In this document: positions 52,020 through 60,722 of the stretch, piece after piece
Layout: every line of letters begins with the position of its first letter
Position numbering within the stretch: position 1 is the stretch's first letter
NCBI GenBank assembly: GCA_044221135.1
Contig: JBGAPT010000007.1
Location: 1-64,000 of the forward strand
DNA: 64,000 bases
DNA from: UBA4722 sp044221135
GTDB lineage: Bacteria; Pseudomonadota; Gammaproteobacteria; DSM-16500
Reading direction: 5' to 3'
Translations under genes and position numbers: made by a program
The notes under the pieces: model-generated
Databases searched by the model: none
Told to the model about the DNA's origin: nothing
The model's input: only the letters and a program-made list of their open reading frames with translations

Positions 52020-53483
52020 TTAGCTAGATAAATTTACTGTAGAATTATCCAAGCCGGACGCAGCCTCCAGAGGTAAATGCCATGCGCGGGAAAGCGAGAA
52101 CTTCGCGCGGTACAGGTAAAACAATACAACAGGTGAAACCATTATCACTAAAGCACTCGTAAACACTGCTTCATAATGCATGATCCCACCCACATCAATC
52201 CCTGCAGGCGGAATAAATCCCACAAAAAGCGTAATACCACATCCAATAAGACCCAGCAGACAGGCAACCCACGTTCCAGCCTTTCCGCCAAAGATAATAA
52301 ATGCCTGGGATTCCTTGGCAAATTTATATTTTATGCAGATAGCTGCCAAAAACATCAAGACATACATCAACACATAAAGCTGTGTACTGAGAGCCGTTAA
52401 CAGCCAATACGAGCCATTGACGCTAGGCATGAATAAAAAAGCCAAACAAACAAAACTAACCAGAATCGCCTGCGCGATGAGTATGCGCGATGCGACTCCT
52501 CGCTCATTTTCTTTGGTAAAAAAGCGCGGCAAATAGCCTAGCTGCGCTGCATGAAATAATCCTTTAGCCGGTGAAATCACCCAGCTTACCGTACTGCCCA
52601 CCGTTCCCAAGAGCAGCATGACCGTGATAACCGGCACTAACCACCCCAGATGGTATACCGCAAAAAAATGCGTAAATGCCTGCATCACGCCATTCACAAG
52701 GTTAATTTGATCTTTAGGCAATACCATTGCAATGGCTAATGAGCCCAAAATCATCGTTGCTAAGATGATTAATACTGAAAAAAATAATGCCTTGGGAAAC
52801 GTTTTTTGTGGATTAGCCACACCTTTAATATGCACTGTGGCAAGCTCCATCCCCAAAAATGCCGTCATGATAGCCGTCAGCGAAACCCAGTTTTCAACGT
52901 GTTTAAACGATGGCAGCATTTCCAAAGCAGTAAAATGAATCTGTAATGGCTTGGCTAGAATGAGCCAGATCACAGCCAGGACCACAATCAGCATCATCGG
53001 AATAATCATCCCAAAAACAGCACAAAAACTGGAAAATTTTGCTGAAAAATGCAATCCCTTTAAATTAAGCCAGGTCAACAGCCAGAAGGTAGTCAGAATA
53101 ATGCTGACCAAATACAGTTTATTTTGCACCAGGGCTGGATTGATAAAATAAGTTGCCGTGCCGACCAGAAAAGAAAGGATAGTGGGAAACCAGACCATCG
53201 TATTGATCCATTGCAGCCAGATCGCAAGAAAAGCCGTTTTTTCACCTATCCCTACATGGATCCAATGGAAAATACCGCCTTTTTCAGTAAACTGAGAAGA
53301 TAATTCTGCAGACACCAGCGCCACCGGAATTAAAAAAACCAACGCTGAAAACAAGAAAAAGAAAATAAGTGAACTGCCAAAAAAAGCGGTAGCCGGCAAA
53401 TTTCGAATACTATCAATCGCACCCGTGATTAACATCACCAGCGCGAAGGTGCTTAAACCTGCCAATTTTTTTTTATTGTTCAC
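52020..53483 (-). CDS. APC superfamily amino acid antiporter (GadC-like)
   Basis: This is a 12-helix inner-membrane transporter of about 487 residues. It has the APC start LAGLSTFALVMLITGAIDSI, SAELSSQFTEKGGIFHWIHV and AFLGMELATVHIKGVANPQK, all typical of the GadC-type antiporters common in Legionellales. The GTG at 53483 is the better start; a TTG at 53516 also fits. It lies upstream of the polyamine genes on the same strand, so arginine or a polyamine precursor is a possible substrate. Glutamate/GABA exchange is an alternative. Confidence 0.88.
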   Translation of the reverse strand: MNNKKKLAGLSTFALVMLITGAIDSIRNLPATAFFGSSLIFFFLFSALVFLIPVALVSAELSSQFTEKGGIFHWIHVGIGEKTAFLAIWLQWINTMVWFPTILSFLVGTATYFINPALVQNKLYLVSIILTTFWLLTWLNLKGLHFSAKFSSFCAVFGMIIPMMLIVVLAVIWLILAKPLQIHFTALEMLPSFKHVENWVSLTAIMTAFLGMELATVHIKGVANPQKTFPKALFFSVLIILATMILGSLAIAMVLPKDQINLVNGVMQAFTHFFAVYHLGWLVPVITVMLLLGTVGSTVSWVISPAKGLFHAAQLGYLPRFFTKENERGVASRILIAQAILVSFVCLAFLFMPSVNGSYWLLTALSTQLYVLMYVLMFLAAICIKYKFAKESQAFIIFGGKAGTWVACLLGLIGCGITLFVGFIPPAGIDVGGIMHYEAVFTSALVIMVSPVVLFYLYRAKFSLSRAWHLPLEAASGLDNSTVNLSS

Positions 53484-53625
53484 GTCTATTTCTCTAAAAA
53501 TGAAGTTACAGGGCAAGTTTAAAGCTTGCGAACAGGATAAGATTATATATTGATTTGCAGATAAATGGCACTAGTTGATTCAGGGGATTTTAAAATTGCG
53601 CTATAGTAGATGTTCTTGCTGTTAG

Positions 53626-53723
53626 CCCGGATGTTGTTGAAAAAATCGTAAATAGCGTACTCCACTGTCGTCATTAATGATGACGACGGATAGGCTATTT
53701 CCTGATTTTTTCAACAAAGCCCC
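53626..53723. mobile_element. MITE-like inverted repeat with IS903-like ends
   Basis: Arms of about 24 bp (TTGTTGAAAAAATC, then AAATAGC) match in inverse orientation at 53634 and 53717. An inner palindrome GTCGTCATTAATGATGACGAC marks the centre. The right end, read on minus, begins GGGCTTTGTTGAAAAAATC, one base from the IS903-type terminal sequence as I remember it. No transposase is present. Confidence 0.7.
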
Positions 53724-55644
53724 TAGCCCATGAAAGAATTGAGTTAGGCTCCTTAGGATTTTTATCCCTAATTGCTTTAATTTTACCGTCAATAGCACCT
53801 TCAGTCTCTGTATTAAAAAAGGAAGGGTAACCCATTTTTCTGTTTGTTGTAGCGACAGGAGATTGTTTATATCTCTTATAAGCAGCGATCTTTGTCTCGT
53901 CGTTCTCAGGAAGCAATGCAACATACTCATCTAATACCCCAAGAAAATGTTTTTTTTCTTCTTTTAACGCTTCTTTTTTCGCTTCATCGTAAGAATGGAA
54001 ATAGAAAAGCAATTTATAAAATGCATTGACTCCGAACATCTCAGAAGTATAAGCATTGATGTCTGATGTCTCCAGGAATCGGTCTTCAAGCCTTTTTAAC
54101 TCTACCTTCTTATCCTCTACAGCAGGATCGGTTTGAGGAACAGATCTCGATTTTCTTAGTCGAAAAGAGCGTTTCTTTGGTTGAGATTTTTTTTCTTGTG
54201 CATTTGCGACAATTTGATAGTACTGGCCAACAGCAATATAATCTGGCTGAATATCTTTTGGGAAAGTATTTGGCGCGCCCATATCACCCCATAGCATAAA
54301 CCAACTAATTTCATGTAAGTTTTGATCGTCGTGTATAAACTGCGGGATACGGCCATACTGCAACTGAAAAAAACACGTCATCTCTGTTTCCACAGTTTCT
54401 TTCGACAACGTATCACCCGGAGGAGGGTATTGTTGCCATCGGCTGGATCGTTGCCTTGATTGTTTCGCAGGCTTATCAGATGCTGATTGTCGCCTGGTTT
54501 GTTCTAAGACAAGCTGGGTATATGCAACATCTGTAACAACACCATCTTGAAAACGCTCTCTAAATTTTGACGGGATGTTGTTAGTCCACACAACAACCCA
54601 ACCCTGCTTCCCTTCTGCTGGTAGCACCTGTTTTATTCCAGTACCATACATTTCTTCTAACACATCCCTTAAATCACAAGAAGTTGTAAAAGGCAGGTTG
54701 TGAATAGCATCGATACCATTCGGCAAAGCATCACTATCAAATTTTTCTAAAGCATCTTGAATAGGATTAGCTGATAAACTGCTTAGCAGATCGTTTAAAG
54801 TAGACCTATCTGTTACTTGTTGTATATCTAAATGGTTAAGCAATCTTGTATAACTTTCATCAACCAGGATGCAATGCTCTGTTATAAGTACTTGTTGATT
54901 CTTATCGTCTACTACGCATGAAGTAAAATGTAGATCTTCTCCTGCATGTTTCTTAAATAGCTCTCTTAGTCCCGGCATTTCTCGTGGAGGACTAGCTTTG
55001 CCACCGTGTACCTTAACAGTAACTGTATCTGTTAAAATATCTTTGTCATGAAAAACCAGAATGCGACAGTCATTCTTATATACTGTGTCGTGTTTTTTTT
55101 TCTCTCGTTTGTCTTCCAGTCCCCTCAAACCGTCTCGTTCAATACCAAAGTGTGGCTTAACATGTATTGAATTTACATCTCTATCGCCAATAAGCCCTTC
55201 TGCTTCACTCAAAAATAGCACCATGAATTCGTTTTGACTTTGGACTGATAAAAATTTAACAATTTTATAATTTACTTTAGTGCCACCTATTTGGTTAATA
55301 GACATTGTCACATCAATTACCGGCCTTCTCGCACCCAAACGAACGAAAGGCGGTGGCGAATCATATACGTTTACTATGGGAACAGCTGGATAGTATAAAA
55401 AAGTCCTCCCTTGTTTAGTCGTTTGACTATAATTTACAATTCCTTCTACATTGAATAGATAACAGTGCTCATTTATCCAATTTTCTACTTTAAGCCCTGT
55501 ATGCAGTGGCTGCTCTCCTTCCTGATATTTGTATTCTCCTTGCTGTTGAAAATCTTCATCCTTCACTGTCATCGACGATGTATCATCCAGCGAATGATCT
55601 TGTTGCGGTGGATCTTCTTGCTGACTACGGCCATGACCTTGCAT
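53695..55644 (-). CDS. Large hypothetical soluble protein; effector candidate
   Basis: I recognise no family in this 649-residue protein. The N-terminus is very Gln/Asp-rich (QQEDPPQQDHSLDDTSS). The middle is globular, and there is a strongly basic patch near residue 515 (KKSQPKKRSFRLRKSRS) followed by acidic helices. The final residues GFVEKIRK are encoded by the arm of the IS903-like element, so the original C-terminus was probably replaced. GAAGG precedes the ATG. Its size, soluble nature, lack of bacterial homology features and genome context suggest an effector, weakly. Confidence 0.75.
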   Translation of the reverse strand: MQGHGRSQQEDPPQQDHSLDDTSSMTVKDEDFQQQGEYKYQEGEQPLHTGLKVENWINEHCYLFNVEGIVNYSQTTKQGRTFLYYPAVPIVNVYDSPPPFVRLGARRPVIDVTMSINQIGGTKVNYKIVKFLSVQSQNEFMVLFLSEAEGLIGDRDVNSIHVKPHFGIERDGLRGLEDKREKKKHDTVYKNDCRILVFHDKDILTDTVTVKVHGGKASPPREMPGLRELFKKHAGEDLHFTSCVVDDKNQQVLITEHCILVDESYTRLLNHLDIQQVTDRSTLNDLLSSLSANPIQDALEKFDSDALPNGIDAIHNLPFTTSCDLRDVLEEMYGTGIKQVLPAEGKQGWVVVWTNNIPSKFRERFQDGVVTDVAYTQLVLEQTRRQSASDKPAKQSRQRSSRWQQYPPPGDTLSKETVETEMTCFFQLQYGRIPQFIHDDQNLHEISWFMLWGDMGAPNTFPKDIQPDYIAVGQYYQIVANAQEKKSQPKKRSFRLRKSRSVPQTDPAVEDKKVELKRLEDRFLETSDINAYTSEMFGVNAFYKLLFYFHSYDEAKKEALKEEKKHFLGVLDEYVALLPENDETKIAAYKRYKQSPVATTNRKMGYPSFFNTETEGAIDGKIKAIRDKNPKEPNSILSWARGFVEKIRK

Positions 55645-55710
55645 AAAAAACCTTCTTAAATCTTAGATAAGACATGCGTATATGCCTATTACTCCCTAAA
55701 GTGCAATTTA

Positions 55711-55773
55711 TCATCCTGAACGCAGTGAAGGATCAGTTAAAATTCGAGTGATCCTTCACTTCGTTCAGGATGA
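55711..55773. repeat. Hairpin repeat (TCATCCTGAACG type)
   Basis: TCATCCTGAACGCAGTGAAG plus GATCA is followed, after 13 bases, by its reverse complement with one mismatch. Stem is 25 bp. It lies between icmF and the large hypothetical gene. Palindromes of this type are frequent in many intracellular bacteria. Confidence 0.88.
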
Positions 55774-55807
55774 CACTTGCATTTCGAAGTCTGATGGATA
55801 TATACCA

Positions 55808-58045
55808 TTAACTCGTCTCTTGCAGCATAAAATCCCAACTCTTAGTCGCAAGCGTATTAAGCCAAGTCTTCATCGGCTCCGGACTTTGTTCTGCAATCAC
55901 ATGAATATGAGTGATAGGATCGTCATTTGGGCTCTTCACATGTTGCGCAACAGCTTGAGATATCAATATAGCCGTATCCGGTGTGTTCAGCATCGCTTGC
56001 AGATAAGAATGCAATTCCTGCAAGCTGACGAAAATTCCATATAAAGCATTGGGCTTGGCATCATGAGCACTGGCCAGCAACAAACTCAAACTTTGTAATT
56101 TCGGGCTCGCTGCAGTAAGAGGTGCAAGTGCGGTATTTATTTTTATGGTATCCAGTAATTGCAGCAAAGGTGAATCATTGCCCGTCAATATGGCAATCAT
56201 ATTATCCAGTTGAGCCAAATTTTTAGGAACGTTCAATTGAATATTCGCCAACAAACTTTCCCAGATATCAACGTAATTAGCAATATATTGCGTGCGCAGT
56301 TGTGCCGCCAGCGCATCCACCGCCATTTGATCCGTTACTACTATATTACTACCTAAAATCCAATTACCTTGCAACGCTTCCGTTGCAGCACTATTTATTT
56401 CATTCGAAAGAATGGAATCGAATTTTTTTGCCGTAAACATAGCAGGAATGACAGTCGCAACCGCTTTACTGACTAACACAGGTGGATTTCCAAGAACGGT
56501 ACCTAAATCAATAGCATCATCAATATTATTGTTACCCATATTTTTTAAAATAACAAAACCTAGCGCAGGACTCGATAAACCTAATAATTGTTTACGGACC
56601 TTTGCAATCAGCTCATTATTCTGACTGGCAGGCTCTGCCAATACAGCCGTTTGGATATGATCAGTCAACGCCATCACAGTTGCTTTATCGCCGACATCCG
56701 GCATTAATTGTTCTACTATCTCTGCAATACTGCTTGCTTGAAAATGTGCAGCATCGCCCAGCATTAAATAAGCTTTTAATATCTTATACACTTGCTCTGG
56801 ATTTTTATTATTAGCTGTCTGTAAATATTTTTCAAAATAGTTTGTTAATTTTGACAAAACAAGGGTTTGCAGTGCTCGATGATATGCACTGTTCGCTGTT
56901 TTTTTCGATTTATTCGCATACAATGATAACGTATCTGTGTTCGCATTCGCTGCTCGTTTCAAAGAATTTAATAATGGCAAGGCTTGGGCCAGATGCTCGC
57001 TTTGCTGCTTGGATTGCCGGATATTTAATTGATATTGCGCCAGATCACTTTTCACAGAATAAGCTTGGTGTATGTTTTTTTGAAAATCACGCCCTAATAA
57101 AATAGAAGCCATTATCACAGCACTCATTGCTGTACCATACGCTATACGTCGCTGCCATGCTGCACTGTATTTTATGACTGCATCGGGTTTTGCCGGCATC
57201 GCTAATAAATTATGTAAAATAAATTGACGTATAAAATAAGCGCGGGCAGGCATTTCAGGAAGAGACATAATACCTGCGGGTTGACTCGTAAAATAAGTTT
57301 CCGCAGAAGATAAAGCGGTTGTAGGTTCTTCTACATTGCTTTGTGTACTACTAGTAAGATAAACACTGAATAAAGGCAACTGAGGAATGCCTATTCCCTT
57401 CAATACTTGCACAATAGATTCTTTTAACTGTTCAACTTGCAAAGGAAAATCTTTGATGTACGACCGCGCGTTTGCATTTCGTTCTTGGTGTAAATGCCAA
57501 ATAAGTTGTTTATTTAAACGTTTAATGAGTGCATTAAACCGCTGTACGAAAATAGTGAGTAAATTCTCATTCTCTTGACGCGCAGGCAATGTAACACCCC
57601 ACGCCTGAGCTGCTTCATCACTGCTGCTTTCACCAAAAAATTCTACAAACCCTGGCAGCAAATCACATTTAGTAATCACTAAGTGAATAGGCATAGACGC
57701 ACCGAATGTATCGAATACATCCGCCAGGCGTTTTTTTAAATCTAAAATAATTTCATCTTTTTTCTGACTATTCGTTTGTTGCATGAGTTCCGGCAAATGC
57801 AGCGTAACAATGACGCCCTGCAATTTATTTTCATTGCGAATACGGCTCAGCAAGTTCAGTAAAAGTTGCCATAGAAAAGGAAAAGCTTCCAGTAACTGCG
57901 ACATATTTTTTGTTTTAGAAAAAAGATAAGAACCAGGGACATCAACTAAAACCAAATCTCGCGTAACCCACCAGTTACATGCATCAGAAGGAGGAATTGC
58001 CTTGATGTTTTCTGCCTTAAATTGTTTAGCCAAAATGTATTTCAC
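55808..58045 (-). CDS. icmF: IcmF, main part of a disrupted gene
   Basis: IcmF with DotU stabilises the Dot/Icm complex in the inner membrane. This frame encodes 745 residues from the first GTG, including VLVDVPGSYLF and ITKCDLLPGFVEFFGE of the GTPase-like domain, a membrane helix (IAYGTAMSAVIMASILLG, near 310), and a long periplasmic part. The frame stays open to 58210 and there encodes LVRLPWYLVLGPAGSGKTTL, the usual Walker A block, but no ATG, GTG or TTG lies before it. A TAA at 58213-58211 and a frame change separate it from the N-terminal helices (58227-58454). It is probably broken. Confidence 0.85.
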   Translation of the reverse strand: MKYILAKQFKAENIKAIPPSDACNWWVTRDLVLVDVPGSYLFSKTKNMSQLLEAFPFLWQLLLNLLSRIRNENKLQGVIVTLHLPELMQQTNSQKKDEIILDLKKRLADVFDTFGASMPIHLVITKCDLLPGFVEFFGESSSDEAAQAWGVTLPARQENENLLTIFVQRFNALIKRLNKQLIWHLHQERNANARSYIKDFPLQVEQLKESIVQVLKGIGIPQLPLFSVYLTSSTQSNVEEPTTALSSAETYFTSQPAGIMSLPEMPARAYFIRQFILHNLLAMPAKPDAVIKYSAAWQRRIAYGTAMSAVIMASILLGRDFQKNIHQAYSVKSDLAQYQLNIRQSKQQSEHLAQALPLLNSLKRAANANTDTLSLYANKSKKTANSAYHRALQTLVLSKLTNYFEKYLQTANNKNPEQVYKILKAYLMLGDAAHFQASSIAEIVEQLMPDVGDKATVMALTDHIQTAVLAEPASQNNELIAKVRKQLLGLSSPALGFVILKNMGNNNIDDAIDLGTVLGNPPVLVSKAVATVIPAMFTAKKFDSILSNEINSAATEALQGNWILGSNIVVTDQMAVDALAAQLRTQYIANYVDIWESLLANIQLNVPKNLAQLDNMIAILTGNDSPLLQLLDTIKINTALAPLTAASPKLQSLSLLLASAHDAKPNALYGIFVSLQELHSYLQAMLNTPDTAILISQAVAQHVKSPNDDPITHIHVIAEQSPEPMKTWLNTLATKSWDFMLQETS

Positions 58046-58226
58046 ATCCGAGTTAGCCAGTAAAGTTGTCTTTCCGGAACCTGCAGGCCCAAGTACTAGA
58101 TACCATGGTAAACGGACTAAATTAATGTTTTTCCCATTTTTTTGAATAAAAGTGGTTTTTAAAAATTTAATGGCTCCTTGAAAACGGCCCTTTAAATAAT
58201 CTTTTTTAGCTTATTTCCACACTAAC

Positions 58227-58454
58227 CTATTCATGCCTGGATTTTTTTTCAGAATGTGTATCAAAAAAAAGAATTTTTAATAACAGCCATAAAAAAAACA
58301 ACCCAATGAGATCAACTCGTTTTTCAACATCTCGCAAGGGTGAATAACCGCTAATATTAATCAATGGCCCATCAAACCAAATAAAAAGAGAAACAATAAA
58401 AAATAAACTAAAAGGTATCAGTTGCTTATGGATACTAAATTTTATTAGCTTCAT
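58227..58454 (-). CDS. icmF: IcmF N-terminal membrane anchor (fragment)
   Basis: These 75 residues have two membrane helices (LIPFSLFFIVSLFIWFDGPL and VDLIGLFFLWLLLKILFF) with the IWFxGP...PL pattern found at the N-terminus of IcmF proteins. The ATG is 3 bp after the dotU stop. The frame ends shortly after a run of eight A (58249-58242). Deleting one A would restore the frame of the main part, but an in-frame TAA remains. So two changes separate the anchor from the rest. Confidence 0.8.
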   Translation of the reverse strand: MKLIKFSIHKQLIPFSLFFIVSLFIWFDGPLINISGYSPLRDVEKRVDLIGLFFLWLLLKILFFDTHSEKKSRHE

Positions 58455-58457
58455 AGA

Positions 58458-59306
58458 TTATCGATTTCCTAACGCTTGATAAACCTGACTTGAAATCGTA
58501 TCCAACATAGAACCCAAGCCCATAAATAACAATAAAATGATCACGGTCGTGCCCAAAAATAATAACCCATAAAATGTTCTGTGTGACGTTTTTTTAACAG
58601 GCTGAGATGTTCTAATGGGAAAGGGTGAAAGCGTTCTGGTAAAGTCGCCATGATATGCGCAAATCCGCTTATATAAGCTATGCGTAATTTTCTCTAACTG
58701 ATTATCATCGCTCCCTGTAGTGCGATAATTCCCTTTATAGCCCAGACTTAAACAGATATACATAAACTCCATGACGTCAATATAAAGCGCGGGCTCCTTG
58801 ATAATGCGCTCAAGAATAAGAAAAAATCGTTCTTGTTGCGCACCTTCCGAATTAAAAACCGACAGTAAACTATAGCCATCCCACTGCCCTTGACCACCCC
58901 AGGGTGTACTTGCAATAACATCATCAAATGTCGCGCATAATGCATAACGACTGACTAAGGTATATTCAGAGCGATAACCTTTTGCTTCTGCTGTTTCTTG
59001 AAAACTATTAATTTCCGCCGTTAACTCTTTTTGTAATGTATTTAAATGAGGATACGATTTCAGGTGTTTTAATTTACCCAGCGTAGAGAATAAATAACCT
59101 GCCACATCCACTAAAGGATTCAAGCCTGCTTTTGAATGATGTGTAGTAAATTTGCCATGCAACAATAATTGATTATCAGCATAATCAGCGAGTTTATTCT
59201 TTACTGGAGTCAAGCAGAGTTCCTCTTCAACGAGGGACGACTCCTGACTTGCACCCGATAAAGGGATATCATCAATTGTTATACTGTCAATGTTCGTAGT
59301 GATCAT
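58458..59306 (-). CDS. dotU: Dot/Icm protein DotU (IcmH)
   Basis: DotU is an inner-membrane protein that partners IcmF. The 282-residue protein has the DotU core NPLVDVAGYLFSTLGKLKHL, YALCATFDDVIASTPWGGQG, FNSEGAQQERFFLILERIIK and EFMYICLSLGYKGNYR, and a single C-terminal membrane helix (LLFLGTTVIILLLFMGLG). It is intact, in contrast to icmF, which begins 3 bp after its stop. Confidence 0.95.
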   Translation of the reverse strand: MITTNIDSITIDDIPLSGASQESSLVEEELCLTPVKNKLADYADNQLLLHGKFTTHHSKAGLNPLVDVAGYLFSTLGKLKHLKSYPHLNTLQKELTAEINSFQETAEAKGYRSEYTLVSRYALCATFDDVIASTPWGGQGQWDGYSLLSVFNSEGAQQERFFLILERIIKEPALYIDVMEFMYICLSLGYKGNYRTTGSDDNQLEKITHSLYKRICAYHGDFTRTLSPFPIRTSQPVKKTSHRTFYGLLFLGTTVIILLLFMGLGSMLDTISSQVYQALGNR

Positions 59307-59359
59307 ACTGAGTTCCCTATACCTTGGAAAGGATTATACATAAATGAACACATACAGAC

Positions 59360-59409
59360 AAAAAAAATCCCCTCTCCCGATGCCCTACAATGGCATTGAA
59401 GAGGGGAGT
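59360..59409 (-). terminator. Rho-independent terminator after fis
   Basis: On the minus strand CTCCCCTCTTCAATGCC pairs with GGCATCGGGAGAGGGGA around a 6-base loop. A run of eight T follows. It lies about 20 bp after the fis stop and before dotU. Confidence 0.85.
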
Positions 59410-59427
59410 TTGATACGAGAGGAATGC

Positions 59428-59733
59428 TTAATCTAACATTCCATAAATTTTTAACTTCTTACGTAATGTGCCACGGCTCAAGCCTAACAAAATGGCAGCA
59501 CGGGATTGATTACCCTTCGTATACTCCATTACAGCTTCTAATAACGGAACTTCTACTTCAGCCAACACTAACTCATATAAATTGGTGGGTGGCTGACCTT
59601 TTAATTGCGTAAAATAGCTTTCTAATGCTTGTCGAACGCTATCATGCAACGGTTGATTTTTATGTGCAACAATAAACGCGGATTGCGCTTTTTGTCCTGT
59701 TTCTGTTTCTGCAGTAGTTGTATTAGTAGTCAT
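59428..59733 (-). CDS. fis: Fis family DNA-binding protein
   Basis: Fis is a nucleoid protein and transcription regulator; Legionella Fis proteins also control effector genes. The 101-residue protein has LHDSVRQALESYFTQLKG, EVEVPLLEAVMEYTKGNQSR and the C-terminal helix-turn-helix AAILLGLSRGTLRKKLKIYG. It is preceded by its own -10 and followed by a terminator. In many gammaproteobacteria dusB sits between prmA and fis; it is absent here. Confidence 0.94.
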   Translation of the reverse strand: MTTNTTTAETETGQKAQSAFIVAHKNQPLHDSVRQALESYFTQLKGQPPTNLYELVLAEVEVPLLEAVMEYTKGNQSRAAILLGLSRGTLRKKLKIYGMLD

Positions 59734-59797
59734 TGTATTCTCTCATTAAAAATGATCCAAAATAAGCAAAAAGCTCCCAAAACTTTCCAAGCAAATA

Positions 59798-59826
59798 ATT
59801 ATACACTACTGATCGTTGTCTGAGCA
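59798..59826 (-). promoter_or_regulatory. Probable fis promoter
   Basis: On minus, TATAAT lies at 59803-59798, with TTGCTC about 18 bp upstream as a weak -35. The leader to the fis ATG is about 60 nt. It lies in the 107-bp gap after prmA. Confidence 0.5.
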
Positions 59827-59840
59827 ATATTGTTATTCAC

Positions 59841-60722
59841 TTATTTTTTCTTACCCTCTAATCTTGCCCATTCTCCTTTATAAACAGGTGGTTGCATAAA
59901 GAAAAAAGCTTGATATACTTCACTAACAGCAGTAATTTGTTCAACTAATATACCTGACAATATAATTTTACCTTGCGGCTTAACCAATTTTTCAAGACAA
60001 GAAACCATATCAATAAGCGGGGCTGCAAGAATATTAGCAATCACTAAATCCGCTTTCTGATTTCCCACCGCATCCGGAAAAGCAACTTCAAGCTCAGGAA
60101 AATGAATTGCATTTTGCTCGGCATTACGTTGTGTCGCTTCAAGCGCTTGCGGATCATTATCCACAGCCAATACATGTTTTGCTCCTAATTTTAAAGCAGC
60201 CAATCCTAATATCCCTGAACCACAACCATAATCAATCACATCCTGCTCCGTTTGAAGATGCTCATCTAACCACTCAAGACAAAGTGCTGTAGTTGGATGC
60301 GTGCCCGTACCAAAAGCCAATCCCGGATCTAATATAATATTGATTGCTGCAGGATTAGGTGGTGTTAACCAGCTTGGACAAATCCATAAGCGCTTACCAA
60401 AACAGATGGGGTTAAAACTATCAAGAGAACGACGCACCCAATCTTCATCTGCTACTTCCTTTAACTCGAAATGTGTTAGCAAACCAGCAGTTTGTTGACT
60501 TTTCAAGTGAGCCAAGATCGGAGACATGACTTGTTGGTGATCGAACAAACCCACCAAGATTGTTTCTTGCCAAATGCGTGGATTTGTTTCAGAAGGTTCG
60601 TAAATAGGTTGATCGCCCGCATCTTTCAGAGTCACTGCTTGTGCACCAAGCAACATCAACTGATCGCTGAGAAAACTAACTTGATCAGAAAACGCGGTGA
60701 TATCGAGCTCTAACCAAGGCAT
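59841..60722 (-). CDS. prmA: Ribosomal protein L11 methyltransferase
   Basis: PrmA trimethylates ribosomal protein L11. The start at 60722 gives MPWLELDITAF, the usual PrmA beginning, and overlaps the accC stop by one base (TAATG). The 293-residue protein has LDPGLAFGTGTHPTTALCLE, DYGCGSGILGLAALKLGA, VDNDPQALEATQRNA and LVIANILAAPLID. It ends the aroQ-accB-accC-prmA run. Confidence 0.95.
   Translation of the reverse strand: MPWLELDITAFSDQVSFLSDQLMLLGAQAVTLKDAGDQPIYEPSETNPRIWQETILVGLFDHQQVMSPILAHLKSQQTAGLLTHFELKEVADEDWVRRSLDSFNPICFGKRLWICPSWLTPPNPAAINIILDPGLAFGTGTHPTTALCLEWLDEHLQTEQDVIDYGCGSGILGLAALKLGAKHVLAVDNDPQALEATQRNAEQNAIHFPELEVAFPDAVGNQKADLVIANILAAPLIDMVSCLEKLVKPQGKIILSGILVEQITAVSEVYQAFFFMQPPVYKGEWARLEGKKK

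Noticed and set aside
55645..55670. CTTAT-N6-TTTAA pair ahead of the large hypothetical gene, as a possible PmrA box
   Set aside because: It lies just before the ribosome site and is not placed at a -35 relative to a -10. Both half sites are imperfect.
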